From positions 1-49,373 of the forward strand of contig CAYZVS010000007.1 in the NCBI GenBank assembly GCA_964482085.1: DNA of 49,373 bases, read 5' to 3'. This document shows positions 18,191 to 25,118 of the stretch, in pieces. A program made the translations under genes and the position numbers. Under the pieces are notes generated by a model that was given only the letters and a program-made list of their open reading frames with translations, made no database searches and was not told the DNA's origin. Position 1 is the first letter of the stretch; every line of letters starts with the position of its first letter. The stretch is from CAIXDN01 sp964482085. GTDB lineage: Bacteria > Patescibacteriota > Patescibacteriia > 2-12-FULL-60-25.

Positions 18191-19107
18191 CCGCTTGGTT
18201 ACCGATTGCAATTATTGGTCACCTCCTGAATGCTTTTGCTTTTCTCATCGACAAAGCTCTTTTATCGACTTCATTTAAAAGAAGCGGAACTTACGCATCT
18301 TTGATTGGTGGGCTGTCTTGTTTAGCCCTCCTCGCTTTACCTTGGACCTCCATCCCACCTGCCAATGTCTGGGCTCCCATGATTGGATTTGGTTCTTTAT
18401 TTGTTTTTGCGCTTTGGGCGTTCTTTGAAGCATTGCGTCGTGGGGAAGCAACTCGAGTCGTTCCTATTGTCGGCTCTCTTATTCCCGTATTCACCCTTCT
18501 TGATACCAGCCTTCTCTTAGGTGAACGGCTACCTTTCAATGGATACCTCGGATTCAGCTTCCTTGTTCTCGCGACGATTGTTCTTTCAAGCGGCAATAAA
18601 AAAGATCGACTGGATAAGACTACGATTGGCATCTGCATCCTTTCCGCTTTTCTCTTTGCCGCATCGAGCGCTTTTGGAAAACTCGCTTTTAATGAAGCAG
18701 TTTTTTTGGATGTCTTTGTCTGGTCGAGATTCTTTGCCGCGCTTACCGCGATACTGATTGCGCTTTTTGCTACGGGTGTTCGGTCTGAACTCACCAAGAT
18801 TCTCTTTGTGAAGGACAAGCAAGCAGCACGAGAGGAAGGCTCGAAACTCGGTTTAATGATCCTCGGTCAATTCTGTGGAGCACTCGGTTTTCTTTTCATC
18901 CAATTTGCGATATCCGAGGGAAGCGCGTCAATCGTCAATGCAATGCAATCGGTACAATATGCAGCGCTTGTGCTGGTTGCATGGCTAGGAGGGAAGCGCT
19001 TAGCAGCACTTCTCCATGAGCAACGGACGCTCAAAACATTTCTCACCAAGGGAAGTGCGCTGATCCTCGTTGCGATCGGACTTTATTTGATTACACATGC
19101 CGGCTAA
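18187..19107 (+). CDS. EamA/DMT-superfamily transporter
   Basis: A 306-residue integral membrane protein with about ten hydrophobic segments arranged as two five-helix repeats, the drug/metabolite transporter pattern. EamA-like features include EALRRGEATRVVPIVGSLIPVFT closing the first repeat and SEGSASIVNAMQSVQYAALVLVA in the second. The substrate is unknown. It starts within the stop of the MBL-fold gene (4-base overlap) and its own end overlaps the glycosidase-like gene by 11 bases, so the three are translationally coupled. Confidence 0.82.
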   Translation: MTAWLPIAIIGHLLNAFAFLIDKALLSTSFKRSGTYASLIGGLSCLALLALPWTSIPPANVWAPMIGFGSLFVFALWAFFEALRRGEATRVVPIVGSLIPVFTLLDTSLLLGERLPFNGYLGFSFLVLATIVLSSGNKKDRLDKTTIGICILSAFLFAASSAFGKLAFNEAVFLDVFVWSRFFAALTAILIALFATGVRSELTKILFVKDKQAAREEGSKLGLMILGQFCGALGFLFIQFAISEGSASIVNAMQSVQYAALVLVAWLGGKRLAALLHEQRTLKTFLTKGSALILVAIGLYLITHAG

Positions 19108-20137
19108 GACTCCCCGTGGCTTTGATTTATCGGCGATGCGCAAGTGGTTGCGGATTTGTGCTTGGGTCGTGCTTGGTTTACTTGTTCTCGCGATTGCGTA
19201 TTTTACTCTCGGATGGCCCAGCGATCATCCAAAAGAATATGGTGTAACCTGGAGTTCACCCTATGCTTGGAGTCTTGGTCTCGATCCAAATAAAGGCCTT
19301 GGTGAGGTGTTGGATGACTTGGGTGTACGACGCTTCCGTATTCCTGCCTATTGGACCGATATAGAACGGAAACAAGGCGTTTACGATTTTACGATTTTGC
19401 AGGAACAATTGGACGCGATTGGAAAGAGAGATGGAAAAGTGATGCTGGCAATCGGAGCACGATTGCCGCGTTGGCCAGAGTGTTGGGTACCTGAATTTAC
19501 TAGAATCGTTGATACAGAAACACGTGCTGCGATGCAGCTTGCGTATTTTAAGGCGACGTATGAACGTTTTAAAAATCATCCAACGGTGGTCGGATTTCAA
19601 GTCGAGAATGAAGCAAAATTTAATTTTTTTGCGCATTGTCCGGGATTGACAGATGAACTTGTTAGCAAAGAACTTACATTTGTCCGCGGTGAGGAAGCTA
19701 AACGGGGAGTACTTAAACGCCCAGTTTACACAACCGATTCTGGAGAGCTTTCTCTGTGGCAGGATTATCGAAAAGAAATCGATGGACTTGGGGTGAGTGT
19801 TTATCGAACGGTTACCAATCCTTGGCTCGGTGTGATTCGATATTGGTTTCTGCCGCCATGGTTTTATACACGCAAAGCAGATCTTCTTGGTTGGGGAGGA
19901 CGTTTATTTGTGAGTGAATTTCAAATGGAACCTTGGTCTGATCGTCCCTTACAAGAAACCAAGTTAGAAGACCAATTCAAAACATTGTCGATACAACAAA
20001 TGCGCAAAAATTTTGCCTACGCCAGACAGATGGATGTCGTAGCTGTAGATTTTTGGGGCGTTGAGTGGTGGCTCTGGATGAAGGAGCAGGGGAGAGCAGA
20101 ATTTTGGAATGAGGCGCGGATGTTTTTCAAGCCCTGA
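19097..20137 (+). CDS. Membrane-anchored clan GH-A glycosidase-like protein
   Basis: A 346-residue protein with one N-terminal membrane anchor (about 18-40) and an extracytoplasmic TIM-barrel-like domain. Features of clan GH-A retaining glycosidases are visible: the LGVRRFRIPAYWTDIERKQGVYDF strand region; the acid/base pair Asn171-Glu172 in GFQVENEAKF; and a nucleophile candidate Glu274 in LFVSEFQMEPW. The exact GH family (39, 42 or similar) is uncertain. It may trim or turn over a surface polysaccharide. Its coupling to the transporter suggests linked export or uptake of a sugar-containing compound, which is inference only. Confidence 0.75.
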   Translation: MPAKTPRGFDLSAMRKWLRICAWVVLGLLVLAIAYFTLGWPSDHPKEYGVTWSSPYAWSLGLDPNKGLGEVLDDLGVRRFRIPAYWTDIERKQGVYDFTILQEQLDAIGKRDGKVMLAIGARLPRWPECWVPEFTRIVDTETRAAMQLAYFKATYERFKNHPTVVGFQVENEAKFNFFAHCPGLTDELVSKELTFVRGEEAKRGVLKRPVYTTDSGELSLWQDYRKEIDGLGVSVYRTVTNPWLGVIRYWFLPPWFYTRKADLLGWGGRLFVSEFQMEPWSDRPLQETKLEDQFKTLSIQQMRKNFAYARQMDVVAVDFWGVEWWLWMKEQGRAEFWNEARMFFKP

Positions 20138-20141
20138 CAAT

Positions 20142-20168
20142 TTAGCTGTCATTTTTCAGCTAATTTTA
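20142..20168. terminator. Weak AT-rich hairpin after the glycosidase-like gene
   Basis: TTAGCTG (20142-20148) pairs with CAGCTAA (20157-20163), followed by TTTTAG. The stem is short and AT-rich, so termination may be partial. It separates the upstream operon from the strong promoter at 20197. Confidence 0.5.
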
Positions 20169-20196
20169 GCTATATTTATATTTTTGTTTACTTTCC

Positions 20197-20225
20197 TTGA
20201 CAAATATTTATATATTTGCTAGCTT
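20197..20225 (+). promoter_or_regulatory. Strong promoter TTGACA-17-TGC-TAGCTT with UP-like tract
   Basis: A perfect -35 TTGACA (20197-20202) is 17 bases from TAGCTT (20220-20225), which also carries an extended -10 TGC. The 35 bases upstream are almost pure A/T, like an UP element. Predicted start is near 20232. It drives a region with no good protein gene. Confidence 0.75.
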
Positions 20226-20231
20226 AGTCCT

Positions 20232-21006
20232 CGTTGAGGAATGAGGCGAAGAACCTTGTTCTATCGATAAACGGGACATCGAAGCCGAAAGGCCACATGT
20301 CTCTTTTTATTTCACATAGCTCATCGTAGACATCCCATGCCTGTGATGAGCCCCGCAACATGGAGGAGTTGTGTGAAATATCACCGCAAACTACTTTTCC
20401 GTCAGCTTGCTCTCAAGCTCTGACGGGCCCCTCTCTGGAAAAGGCTCCTGTCGTGAAGATCGTAGCGGGTGACTCCCTGCTTCTGATGGCTATCTCTGGC
20501 TTGCCTCGCTTGGAGGGGCGCCACGAATACACGGCCGAGGAGGTGGCCGGCGCGAAGTTCCGCTTCGCGATCTACTCCGTCGAGTAGAACCAACGTCCTT
20601 CGTATCAGACAAAATCCTGATTCCGTCGCACATCCGGCTGATGTGCACTCCCTCCCGTTTTTTATCGGATGATGAAGACCGAGATAGGGGTCGAAAGACT
20701 CCTCATATAGATAGCGCAGTTTGGGAAGCGGCGACTATCGAGTGGAGGTGACTCCTGGAATGAGCAACTCCATCTAGATACCGAACGTCGCAAGACCTAG
20801 GTCGACCATCACGTCAGGCGGCCCTGAGGAGACCGACGGATGGGCAAGTAATGATCGTATACCAGTACGACCTCATAATATCTGTGTTAGCGGTCGTTAG
20901 AAGCCGCTTCATCCCTTGGGCCAGGGAGCACAGAATCCCACTCTAATCATAACCTCTCCACTCTTCACTCTCTGTATCGATATAAATTGATACAGAGAAT
21001 TTTTTA
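20232..21006 (+). ncRNA. Candidate large structured non-coding RNA (about 770 nt)
   Basis: The stretch has a strong promoter and an intrinsic terminator but no convincing gene. It is dense in complementary segments. TATTTCACA (20308-20316) pairs with TGTGAAATA (20372-20380) and encloses GCTCATC/GATGAGC (20319-20325 with 20345-20351). A hairpin of 11-12 bp with one bulge lies at 20399-20426. GNRA tetraloops cap several stems: GCC-GAAA-GGC near 20285, AGGGGTC-GAAA-GACTCCT near 20690, and GGAG-GTGA-CTCC near 20742. Further small stems run to the 3' end. An in-frame ORF at 20360-20587 exists, but its ATG lies inside one of these helices. Core motifs of RNase P RNA and tmRNA are absent. The function is unknown. 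Confidence 0.65.
20970..21006 (+). terminator. Intrinsic terminator of the large structured RNA
   Basis: CTCTGTATC (20970-20978) pairs perfectly with GATACAGAG (20989-20997) across a 10-nt loop, followed by AATTTTTT. It matches plus-strand termination and sets the 3' end of the unit that begins at the 20197 promoter. Confidence 0.8.
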
Positions 21007-21016
21007 AATTAATAAC

Positions 21017-21025
21017 TTATCCACA
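21017..21025 (+). promoter_or_regulatory. Consensus DnaA box TTATCCACA
   Basis: An exact match to the DnaA 9-mer lies between the structured-RNA terminator and the DUF378 gene. It is isolated, with no cluster that would indicate an origin, so it may be a regulatory site or chance. Confidence 0.4.
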
Positions 21026-21073
21026 GAGAGTGTGCTATCATTAAAATACTAATAATTATTTCCTTTCGTCATT

Positions 21074-21313
21074 ATGATGAGCGCTTCTAAGGGATGCACC
21101 GTTCACATGGCCGCTTTCTGGCTTATGTGGATTGGAGCCGTTAACTGGGGACTTGTCGGTATCGGCGGTTTCCTCGGCAAGAACTGGAACGTCGTTGGTC
21201 TTTTGCTCGGCCGCTGGCCACAGGTTGAGTGGGTCGTCTACATTCTTGTAGGTTTGGCCGCGATCGCGATGCTCATGAAGGACAGCTGTAAAATGTGCAA
21301 GGTCGCTAAATAA
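21074..21313 (+). CDS. DUF378 small membrane protein
   Basis: A 79-residue protein with two membrane segments (about 11-35 and 48-68) and the DUF378 pattern LMWIGAVNWGLVGI followed by WPQVEWVVYILVGLAAI. The tail DSCKMCKVAK has a CxxC pair. DUF378 proteins (YuzA-like) have no known function. A second ATG directly follows the first. The gene stands alone between the structured RNA and a bidirectional terminator. Confidence 0.85.
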   Translation: MMSASKGCTVHMAAFWLMWIGAVNWGLVGIGGFLGKNWNVVGLLLGRWPQVEWVVYILVGLAAIAMLMKDSCKMCKVAK

Positions 21314-21331
21314 ACCGATCTTGAATTTTTC

Positions 21332-21355
21332 AAAACCCTCCATACGGAGGGTTTT
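21332..21355. terminator. Bidirectional terminator between convergent genes
   Basis: AAAACCCTCC (21332-21341) and GGAGGGTTTT (21346-21355) form a perfect 10-bp stem with a 4-nt loop. A and T ends on both sides serve the DUF378 gene on the plus strand and the DUF1801 gene on the minus strand. Confidence 0.88.
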
Positions 21356-21356
21356 G

Positions 21357-21773
21357 TTATTTGACGAGTCCTGGATTTTTAGCTGCAAGCTTCAAAACTT
21401 TGGCCAAAGCTTTAAGATCAACGTCCTCGATCTTTTTGAATCGGATACAGCTTTTACCGACGCTGACTTTACCCAACTCTTTCTTGTGCAACTCTGCAAT
21501 GTACTCTCCGCTATCGACCGCACAGACATATAAACTAATGTAATTCTTTTGACTGGCAAGCGCGATCACCGGCCAAGTCAGCATCTCGCCTTTGTAGTTC
21601 TTATATGGGAAAGCCCCGTACCCAAGCATATTGTAGGCAAAATGAGGCTTGAGCTTAGGCACGGTTTTCTGAATAAAATCGTGTAAAAATAGAATCACGG
21701 GTTTGCGATCTTCTTGCACAGCGGCGATATAGGTTTTTACGCTATCCGCCTTGGTTTTCTTGAACATGTTCAT
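21357..21773 (-). CDS. DUF1801 (YdhG-like) protein
   Basis: A 138-residue soluble protein of the DUF1801 family. The characteristic pattern is HFAYNMLGYGAFPYKNYKGEMLTWPVIALASQKNYISLYV, then a C-terminal GKSCIRFKKIEDVDLKALAKVLKLA. Some relatives are annotated as iron chaperones, but the role is not settled. It converges on DUF378 and is divergent from typA, whose promoter begins 28 bases upstream of its start. Confidence 0.8.
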   Translation of the reverse strand: MNMFKKTKADSVKTYIAAVQEDRKPVILFLHDFIQKTVPKLKPHFAYNMLGYGAFPYKNYKGEMLTWPVIALASQKNYISLYVCAVDSGEYIAELHKKELGKVSVGKSCIRFKKIEDVDLKALAKVLKLAAKNPGLVK

Positions 21774-21800
21774 ATTGCGATTTTACATGGGTAATGATTA

Positions 21801-21829
21801 TTGACAAAGTGGCAAAATGGGGCTAAACT
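21801..21829 (+). promoter_or_regulatory. Promoter TTGACA-17-TAAACT of typA
   Basis: A perfect -35 (21801-21806) and TAAACT (21824-21829) are 17 bases apart. The ATG at 21840 is 10 bases downstream, leaving a leader of about 4 bases, too short for a Shine-Dalgarno site. Confidence 0.78.
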
Positions 21830-21839
21830 TCGCCCACTT

Positions 21840-23648
21840 ATGGAAATCCGCAATATCGCCATCATCGCACACGTCGACCATGGAAAGACCACCCTGGCCG
21901 ATGCGATTTTGAAGCAGAGTGAAACTTTCAAGGAAAAAGGCTTGGAAGGCGACACCATTCTGGACATGAACCCTCTTGAACGTGAGCGTGGAATTACGAT
22001 TTTGGCTAAAAACGTAGCCGTTGCTTATGGCGGCACCAAGATCAATATCGTCGACACACCAGGTCACGCCGACTTTGGTGGTGAGGTTGAGCGCGTAATG
22101 AACTTGGTTGACGGTGCGCTTTTGCTCGTCGACGCCAAGGAAGGCCCGATGCCACAGACACGCTTTGTGCTTAAGAAGGCTCTTCAAGCCGGACATCGTG
22201 TGATTGTCGTCATCAACAAGATCGACAAACCAGATGCACGACCAGACTGGGTTGTGGACCAGGTTTTTGATTTGTTTGTCACACTCGGCGCTACCGATGA
22301 ACAAACGGATTTCCCAATCGTGTATGCCTCTGCAAAACAGGGGAAGGCTGGTCTTGAACCGGACCTTGGGAAGATGACAGACATCAAACCATTGTTTGAT
22401 ACGATTCTGAAAGAAATTCCTGTTCCAAAGAACGATTCAACGGGACCTCTTCAGGTTTCTGTTGCGAACGTCTCTTACGATAACTATAAAGGTAAGACTG
22501 GACTTGGCCGTGTTGTGCGTGGAGTTTTCCGTCCTGGCAATGTCACTTGGATCAACCGTGACGGCGTCAAAGCTCCGGCCAAGATTACGACGATCTATAC
22601 CTTCATTGGACTTGGAAAAGTTGAGACGCAGGAAGCGCAAGCAGGAGACATTGTTGCTTTTGCTGGTATTGAAAACTTGAACATCGGTGAGACGATTGCT
22701 GATGTGAATCAAGCGGATGCTCTCCCCGTTATCAAGATCGAGGAGCCGACGGTTAAGATGACCTTTGCTGTTAACACCTCCCCGTTTGCGGGTCAGGAAG
22801 GACAGTTTACGACTTCCCGCAATATTAAGGAGCGTTTGGATCGTGAATTGCAGAACGATGTAGCCTTGCGTGTTGATGCGGGATCTGGTGACGGTTCGTT
22901 TATCGTCAGTGGTCGTGGTGAATTACATTTGTCGATTTTGATCGAGCGTATGCGCCGCGAGGGTTTTGAACTTCAGGTTTCTCGTCCGCAAGTTATTTTC
23001 AAGGAAGAGAATGGACAGAAGACGGAACCATTTGAGGAAGTTTCACTCGAGTGTCCAGAAGGCGTGAGCGGATCGGTTATTGAAAAGATGGGACGCCGCA
23101 AGGGTGACATGAAAGATATGCGCGTCGAGAGCGGTGTCGCGTATCTCCAGTTTGAGATTCCAACTCGTGGTTTGATCGGTTATCGCACAGAATTCATGAT
23201 GGACACGCGTGGACAGGGGATTATCAACTCGCTTTTCCTTGGCTATCGTCCGTTCGTAGGTGCTATCGATGCAACACCGCATGGCTCGCTCATCTCGTTT
23301 GAAACGGGTGAATCGAACAGCTACGGCATGCAAATGGCACAAGAACGCGGACAACTCTTCATCGGTCCTGGCGTGAAGGTCTATGAAGGAATGGTTATCG
23401 GACAAAACGCAAAACCAGAAGATTTGCAGGTGAACATCTGCCGTGAAAAGAAGTTGTCGAACATGCGCTCTAAAGGCGACGGCGTCTCTGAAGGATTGAC
23501 CACGCCTCGCAATATGTCGCTGGAAGAAGGACTTGAATATCTTGGCGAGGATGAACTGCTCGAGGTCACGCCAACCAGTCTGCGTATTCGCAAAACATTC
23601 TTGAAAGAGTTTGAGCGCAAGCGCTCGGATCAGAGCAAGAACGCGTAA
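21840..23648 (+). CDS. typA: Translational GTPase TypA/BipA
   Basis: A 602-residue ribosome-binding GTPase with roles in ribosome assembly and stress adaptation. G motifs: G1 AHVDHGKTT, G3 DTPGHADFGGEVERVM and G4 NKIDKPDARPDW. The EF-G-like domains II, III and V follow. The BipA-specific C-terminal domain has GYRTEFMMDTRGQGI and NICREKKLSNMRSKGDG. The start at 21840 fits the promoter and gives the canonical MEIRNIAIIAHVDHGKTTL opening; 13 upstream in-frame codons cover the promoter and are excluded. Monocistronic, with its own terminator. Confidence 0.97.
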   Translation: MEIRNIAIIAHVDHGKTTLADAILKQSETFKEKGLEGDTILDMNPLERERGITILAKNVAVAYGGTKINIVDTPGHADFGGEVERVMNLVDGALLLVDAKEGPMPQTRFVLKKALQAGHRVIVVINKIDKPDARPDWVVDQVFDLFVTLGATDEQTDFPIVYASAKQGKAGLEPDLGKMTDIKPLFDTILKEIPVPKNDSTGPLQVSVANVSYDNYKGKTGLGRVVRGVFRPGNVTWINRDGVKAPAKITTIYTFIGLGKVETQEAQAGDIVAFAGIENLNIGETIADVNQADALPVIKIEEPTVKMTFAVNTSPFAGQEGQFTTSRNIKERLDRELQNDVALRVDAGSGDGSFIVSGRGELHLSILIERMRREGFELQVSRPQVIFKEENGQKTEPFEEVSLECPEGVSGSVIEKMGRRKGDMKDMRVESGVAYLQFEIPTRGLIGYRTEFMMDTRGQGIINSLFLGYRPFVGAIDATPHGSLISFETGESNSYGMQMAQERGQLFIGPGVKVYEGMVIGQNAKPEDLQVNICREKKLSNMRSKGDGVSEGLTTPRNMSLEEGLEYLGEDELLEVTPTSLRIRKTFLKEFERKRSDQSKNA

Positions 23649-23657
23649 AGAAACGAG

Positions 23658-23704
23658 AAAGCCCCGTCGGAGTTCCGCCAACTGGCGGACCGGCGGGGCT
23701 TTTT
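23658..23704 (+). terminator. Intrinsic terminator of typA
   Basis: AAAGCCCCG (23658-23666) pairs with CGGGGCTTT (23694-23702). A second inner stem TCCGCC/GGCGGA makes a long two-part hairpin ending in a T-run. It separates typA from the convergent repeat-protein gene. Confidence 0.85.
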
Positions 23705-23710
23705 AGTTGG

Positions 23711-24142
23711 TCAGTCGGCGACGAGGACGAGGAGCTTGCCTCGTTTATCGAAACCGAGGGGAATATTTCCAGCAAGAAAGAGCTGATGTAGGTTCTTGAA
23801 CTTAGCCGCTTCATCGACATCATCCGCGAGAGCAAATCCAAGCGGATAGTAGAATGACTCGCCATACATCGGCCAAAGAGACTTCCCGAGAAACTCTCTG
23901 ACGGACTCTCTCAGCGAGTACTGAAGAGAGGTTGTAAGGGAAGCTTTTAACGGAAACCAGAGAGAATCTCCTATCGAGTTTCCCAGCGAAACTTTTATCC
24001 GCTTAGGACTCAAGGTCTTGCAGGACTGAATTCCTCTAATGTCCCGCCAAAAGATCGCATCTCTGGCTCTGGATTCAAGGTTGTTGAGTTCAGGCTTGAT
24101 CTCTGGCGTCCATCCATAAAGCGCTCCTTTTGCTTTTGCCAT
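23711..24142 (-). CDS. Orphan protein with 14 tandem tetrapeptide (SLxx) repeats
   Basis: A 143-residue protein of no named family. Residues 52-107 read as 14 consecutive four-residue units, mostly Ser-Leu-x-x: SLGN SIGD SLWF PLKA, then SLTT SLQY SLRE SVRE, then FLGK SLWP MYGE SFYY, then PLGF ALAD. Position 2 is Leu or another hydrophobic residue in all. The flanks are ordinary: a Trp/Arg-containing N-terminus and a C-terminus KFKNLHQLFLAGNIPLGFDKRGKLLVL. A strict period of four is compatible with a stacked coil or a helix with one hydrophobic stripe. The start is 5 bases from a -10 box. Function unknown. Confidence 0.75.
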   Translation of the reverse strand: MAKAKGALYGWTPEIKPELNNLESRARDAIFWRDIRGIQSCKTLSPKRIKVSLGNSIGDSLWFPLKASLTTSLQYSLRESVREFLGKSLWPMYGESFYYPLGFALADDVDEAAKFKNLHQLFLAGNIPLGFDKRGKLLVLVAD

Positions 24143-24147
24143 CGATA

Positions 24148-24174
24148 CTTATACCAAAATGAGGATTTTGCCAA
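24148..24174 (-). promoter_or_regulatory. Minus-strand promoter of the tetrapeptide-repeat gene
   Basis: On the minus strand TTGGCA (24174-24169) and TATAAG (24153-24148) lie 15 bases apart, with TGG before the -10. The ATG is 5 bases from the -10, another near-leaderless arrangement. Confidence 0.5.
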
Positions 24175-24233
24175 TGGTATGAGTTCAAATCGATAAACTT
24201 GACGGATTATCGGAAAAACGGCGAAATAGGCAG

Positions 24234-24258
24234 ATAGCCCATAGTGGGCTATAGGAGG
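24234..24258 (+). promoter_or_regulatory. Hairpin adjoining a strong Shine-Dalgarno AGGAGG
   Basis: ATAGCCC (24234-24240) and GGGCTAT (24246-24252) form a 7-bp stem directly followed by AGGAGG (24253-24258), five bases before the ATG at 24264. The hairpin could modulate ribosome access or be an operator. The strong Shine-Dalgarno contrasts with the leaderless genes around it. Confidence 0.55.
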
Positions 24259-24263
24259 CGGAT

Positions 24264-25118
24264 ATGCCGGAATTCATCTTGGTTGCGTTCATCGCGACCC
24301 TGGCTTGCATCGTGAAGTATCGGCAAGTCGTATTCTACTTCCGTCTCTTCAGAAGTTCTTTCACCAACTTCCCAAAATATCGCTTTTGCGGCGACCCGTA
24401 TCGGAGCAATCCAGAGGTCGAGCGCGATCGCTATCGCGAGGAATCGCAACAGCTGGCGATCGCGCTACAGTCTGCGCAGGACGAACTGGCGAGCACGCGT
24501 ATGGAACGCGATCTCGCGTTGCAACAACGTGACTTGCGCGTCTTGCGGGGCCGTATCCGTCTAGGAAGCGCTTTTGCGCTCGGCGCGATGACGTGTTTTA
24601 CCAGCATCAACGTTGCGCCGCAGATCGCGCACGATATGCTAGCCGAGCGCCCCGCGTATGCTCGACCAACACGGAGTCCGCGTAGCGATCGTTCAATAAC
24701 GTATCGCGATGACTTGATGATCGGTCTGCTTACGATGGCACAACGCTACTATCCCTATGGGGAGTGCGCTCCACAGACCTGTTGTCATCGAGAGCGGTTG
24801 CGATTGATCCAAGCTGACACACTCACACTGAGATTGGAACCGTACGCTTTGCCGTTCGAGTACTTCTGGCGGCGAGTGACGACAACCAACGAGATCGTCT
24901 TGACGAGCGGGGGAGAGGCTCCTCCCTCACCCCCGGATGAGCCACTGCCTACATGGATGGAGCAGTACGCTCTCCCCAGCAGCCGCGAATACCCGTATTG
25001 GGCGGCCGTCACACATAGCCGTGATGATGACGCTCAACTGAATGAAATAAACCCCCGAAGCCAGCTCTGGCTTCGGGGGTTCTTACATATCAGGAAAGAG
25101 CGGCTCACTTGGACTTGA
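24264..25118 (+). CDS. Orphan membrane-associated coiled-coil protein (3' end uncertain)
   Basis: The open frame encodes 284 residues with no recognised family. A hydrophobic N-terminal segment (about 3-18) is followed by a coiled coil (about 55-97, rich in Glu, Arg, Gln) and a second hydrophobic stretch (about 101-120). A Pro/Arg-rich region and a Cys-containing stretch (YGECAPQTCCHRE) come next. Its last 23 codons run through the perfect hairpin at 25050-25081 and overlap the convergent gene by 14 bases. Another frame has stops (TGA, TAA) just before that hairpin, so the true protein may end near 25040 after a frameshift. Codon use is richer in CGA/CGC/GCG than in neighbouring genes. Confidence 0.6.
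   Translation: MPEFILVAFIATLACIVKYRQVVFYFRLFRSSFTNFPKYRFCGDPYRSNPEVERDRYREESQQLAIALQSAQDELASTRMERDLALQQRDLRVLRGRIRLGSAFALGAMTCFTSINVAPQIAHDMLAERPAYARPTRSPRSDRSITYRDDLMIGLLTMAQRYYPYGECAPQTCCHRERLRLIQADTLTLRLEPYALPFEYFWRRVTTTNEIVLTSGGEAPPSPPDEPLPTWMEQYALPSSREYPYWAAVTHSRDDDAQLNEINPRSQLWLRGFLHIRKERLTWT
25050..25081. terminator. Strong bidirectional terminator between orphan genes
   Basis: AACCCCCGAAGCCAG (25050-25064) and CTGGCTTCGGGGGTT (25067-25081) are perfect 15-base reverse complements. On the minus strand the stem is followed by TATTTC, on the plus strand by CTTAC. Its position implies that both flanking genes should end before it. Confidence 0.85.

Noticed and set aside
20360..20587. 75-codon open frame inside the structured-RNA region
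   Set aside because: Its ATG lies within the TATTTCACA/TGTGAAATA helix, its body overlaps several perfect hairpins, and the protein resembles no family. A short inner GTG frame (44 codons) is possible but has no more support.
20232..21006. RNase P RNA, tmRNA or group II intron in the structured region
   Set aside because: The RNase P core (GAGGAAAGTC and ACAGAA motifs), the tmRNA ends and tag, and a domain V-like catalytic hairpin were looked for and not found.
24175..24200. GAGTTCAAATC resembling a tRNA T-loop
   Set aside because: No flanking acceptor, anticodon or D-arm pairing can be drawn; no tRNA gene was recognised anywhere in the window.
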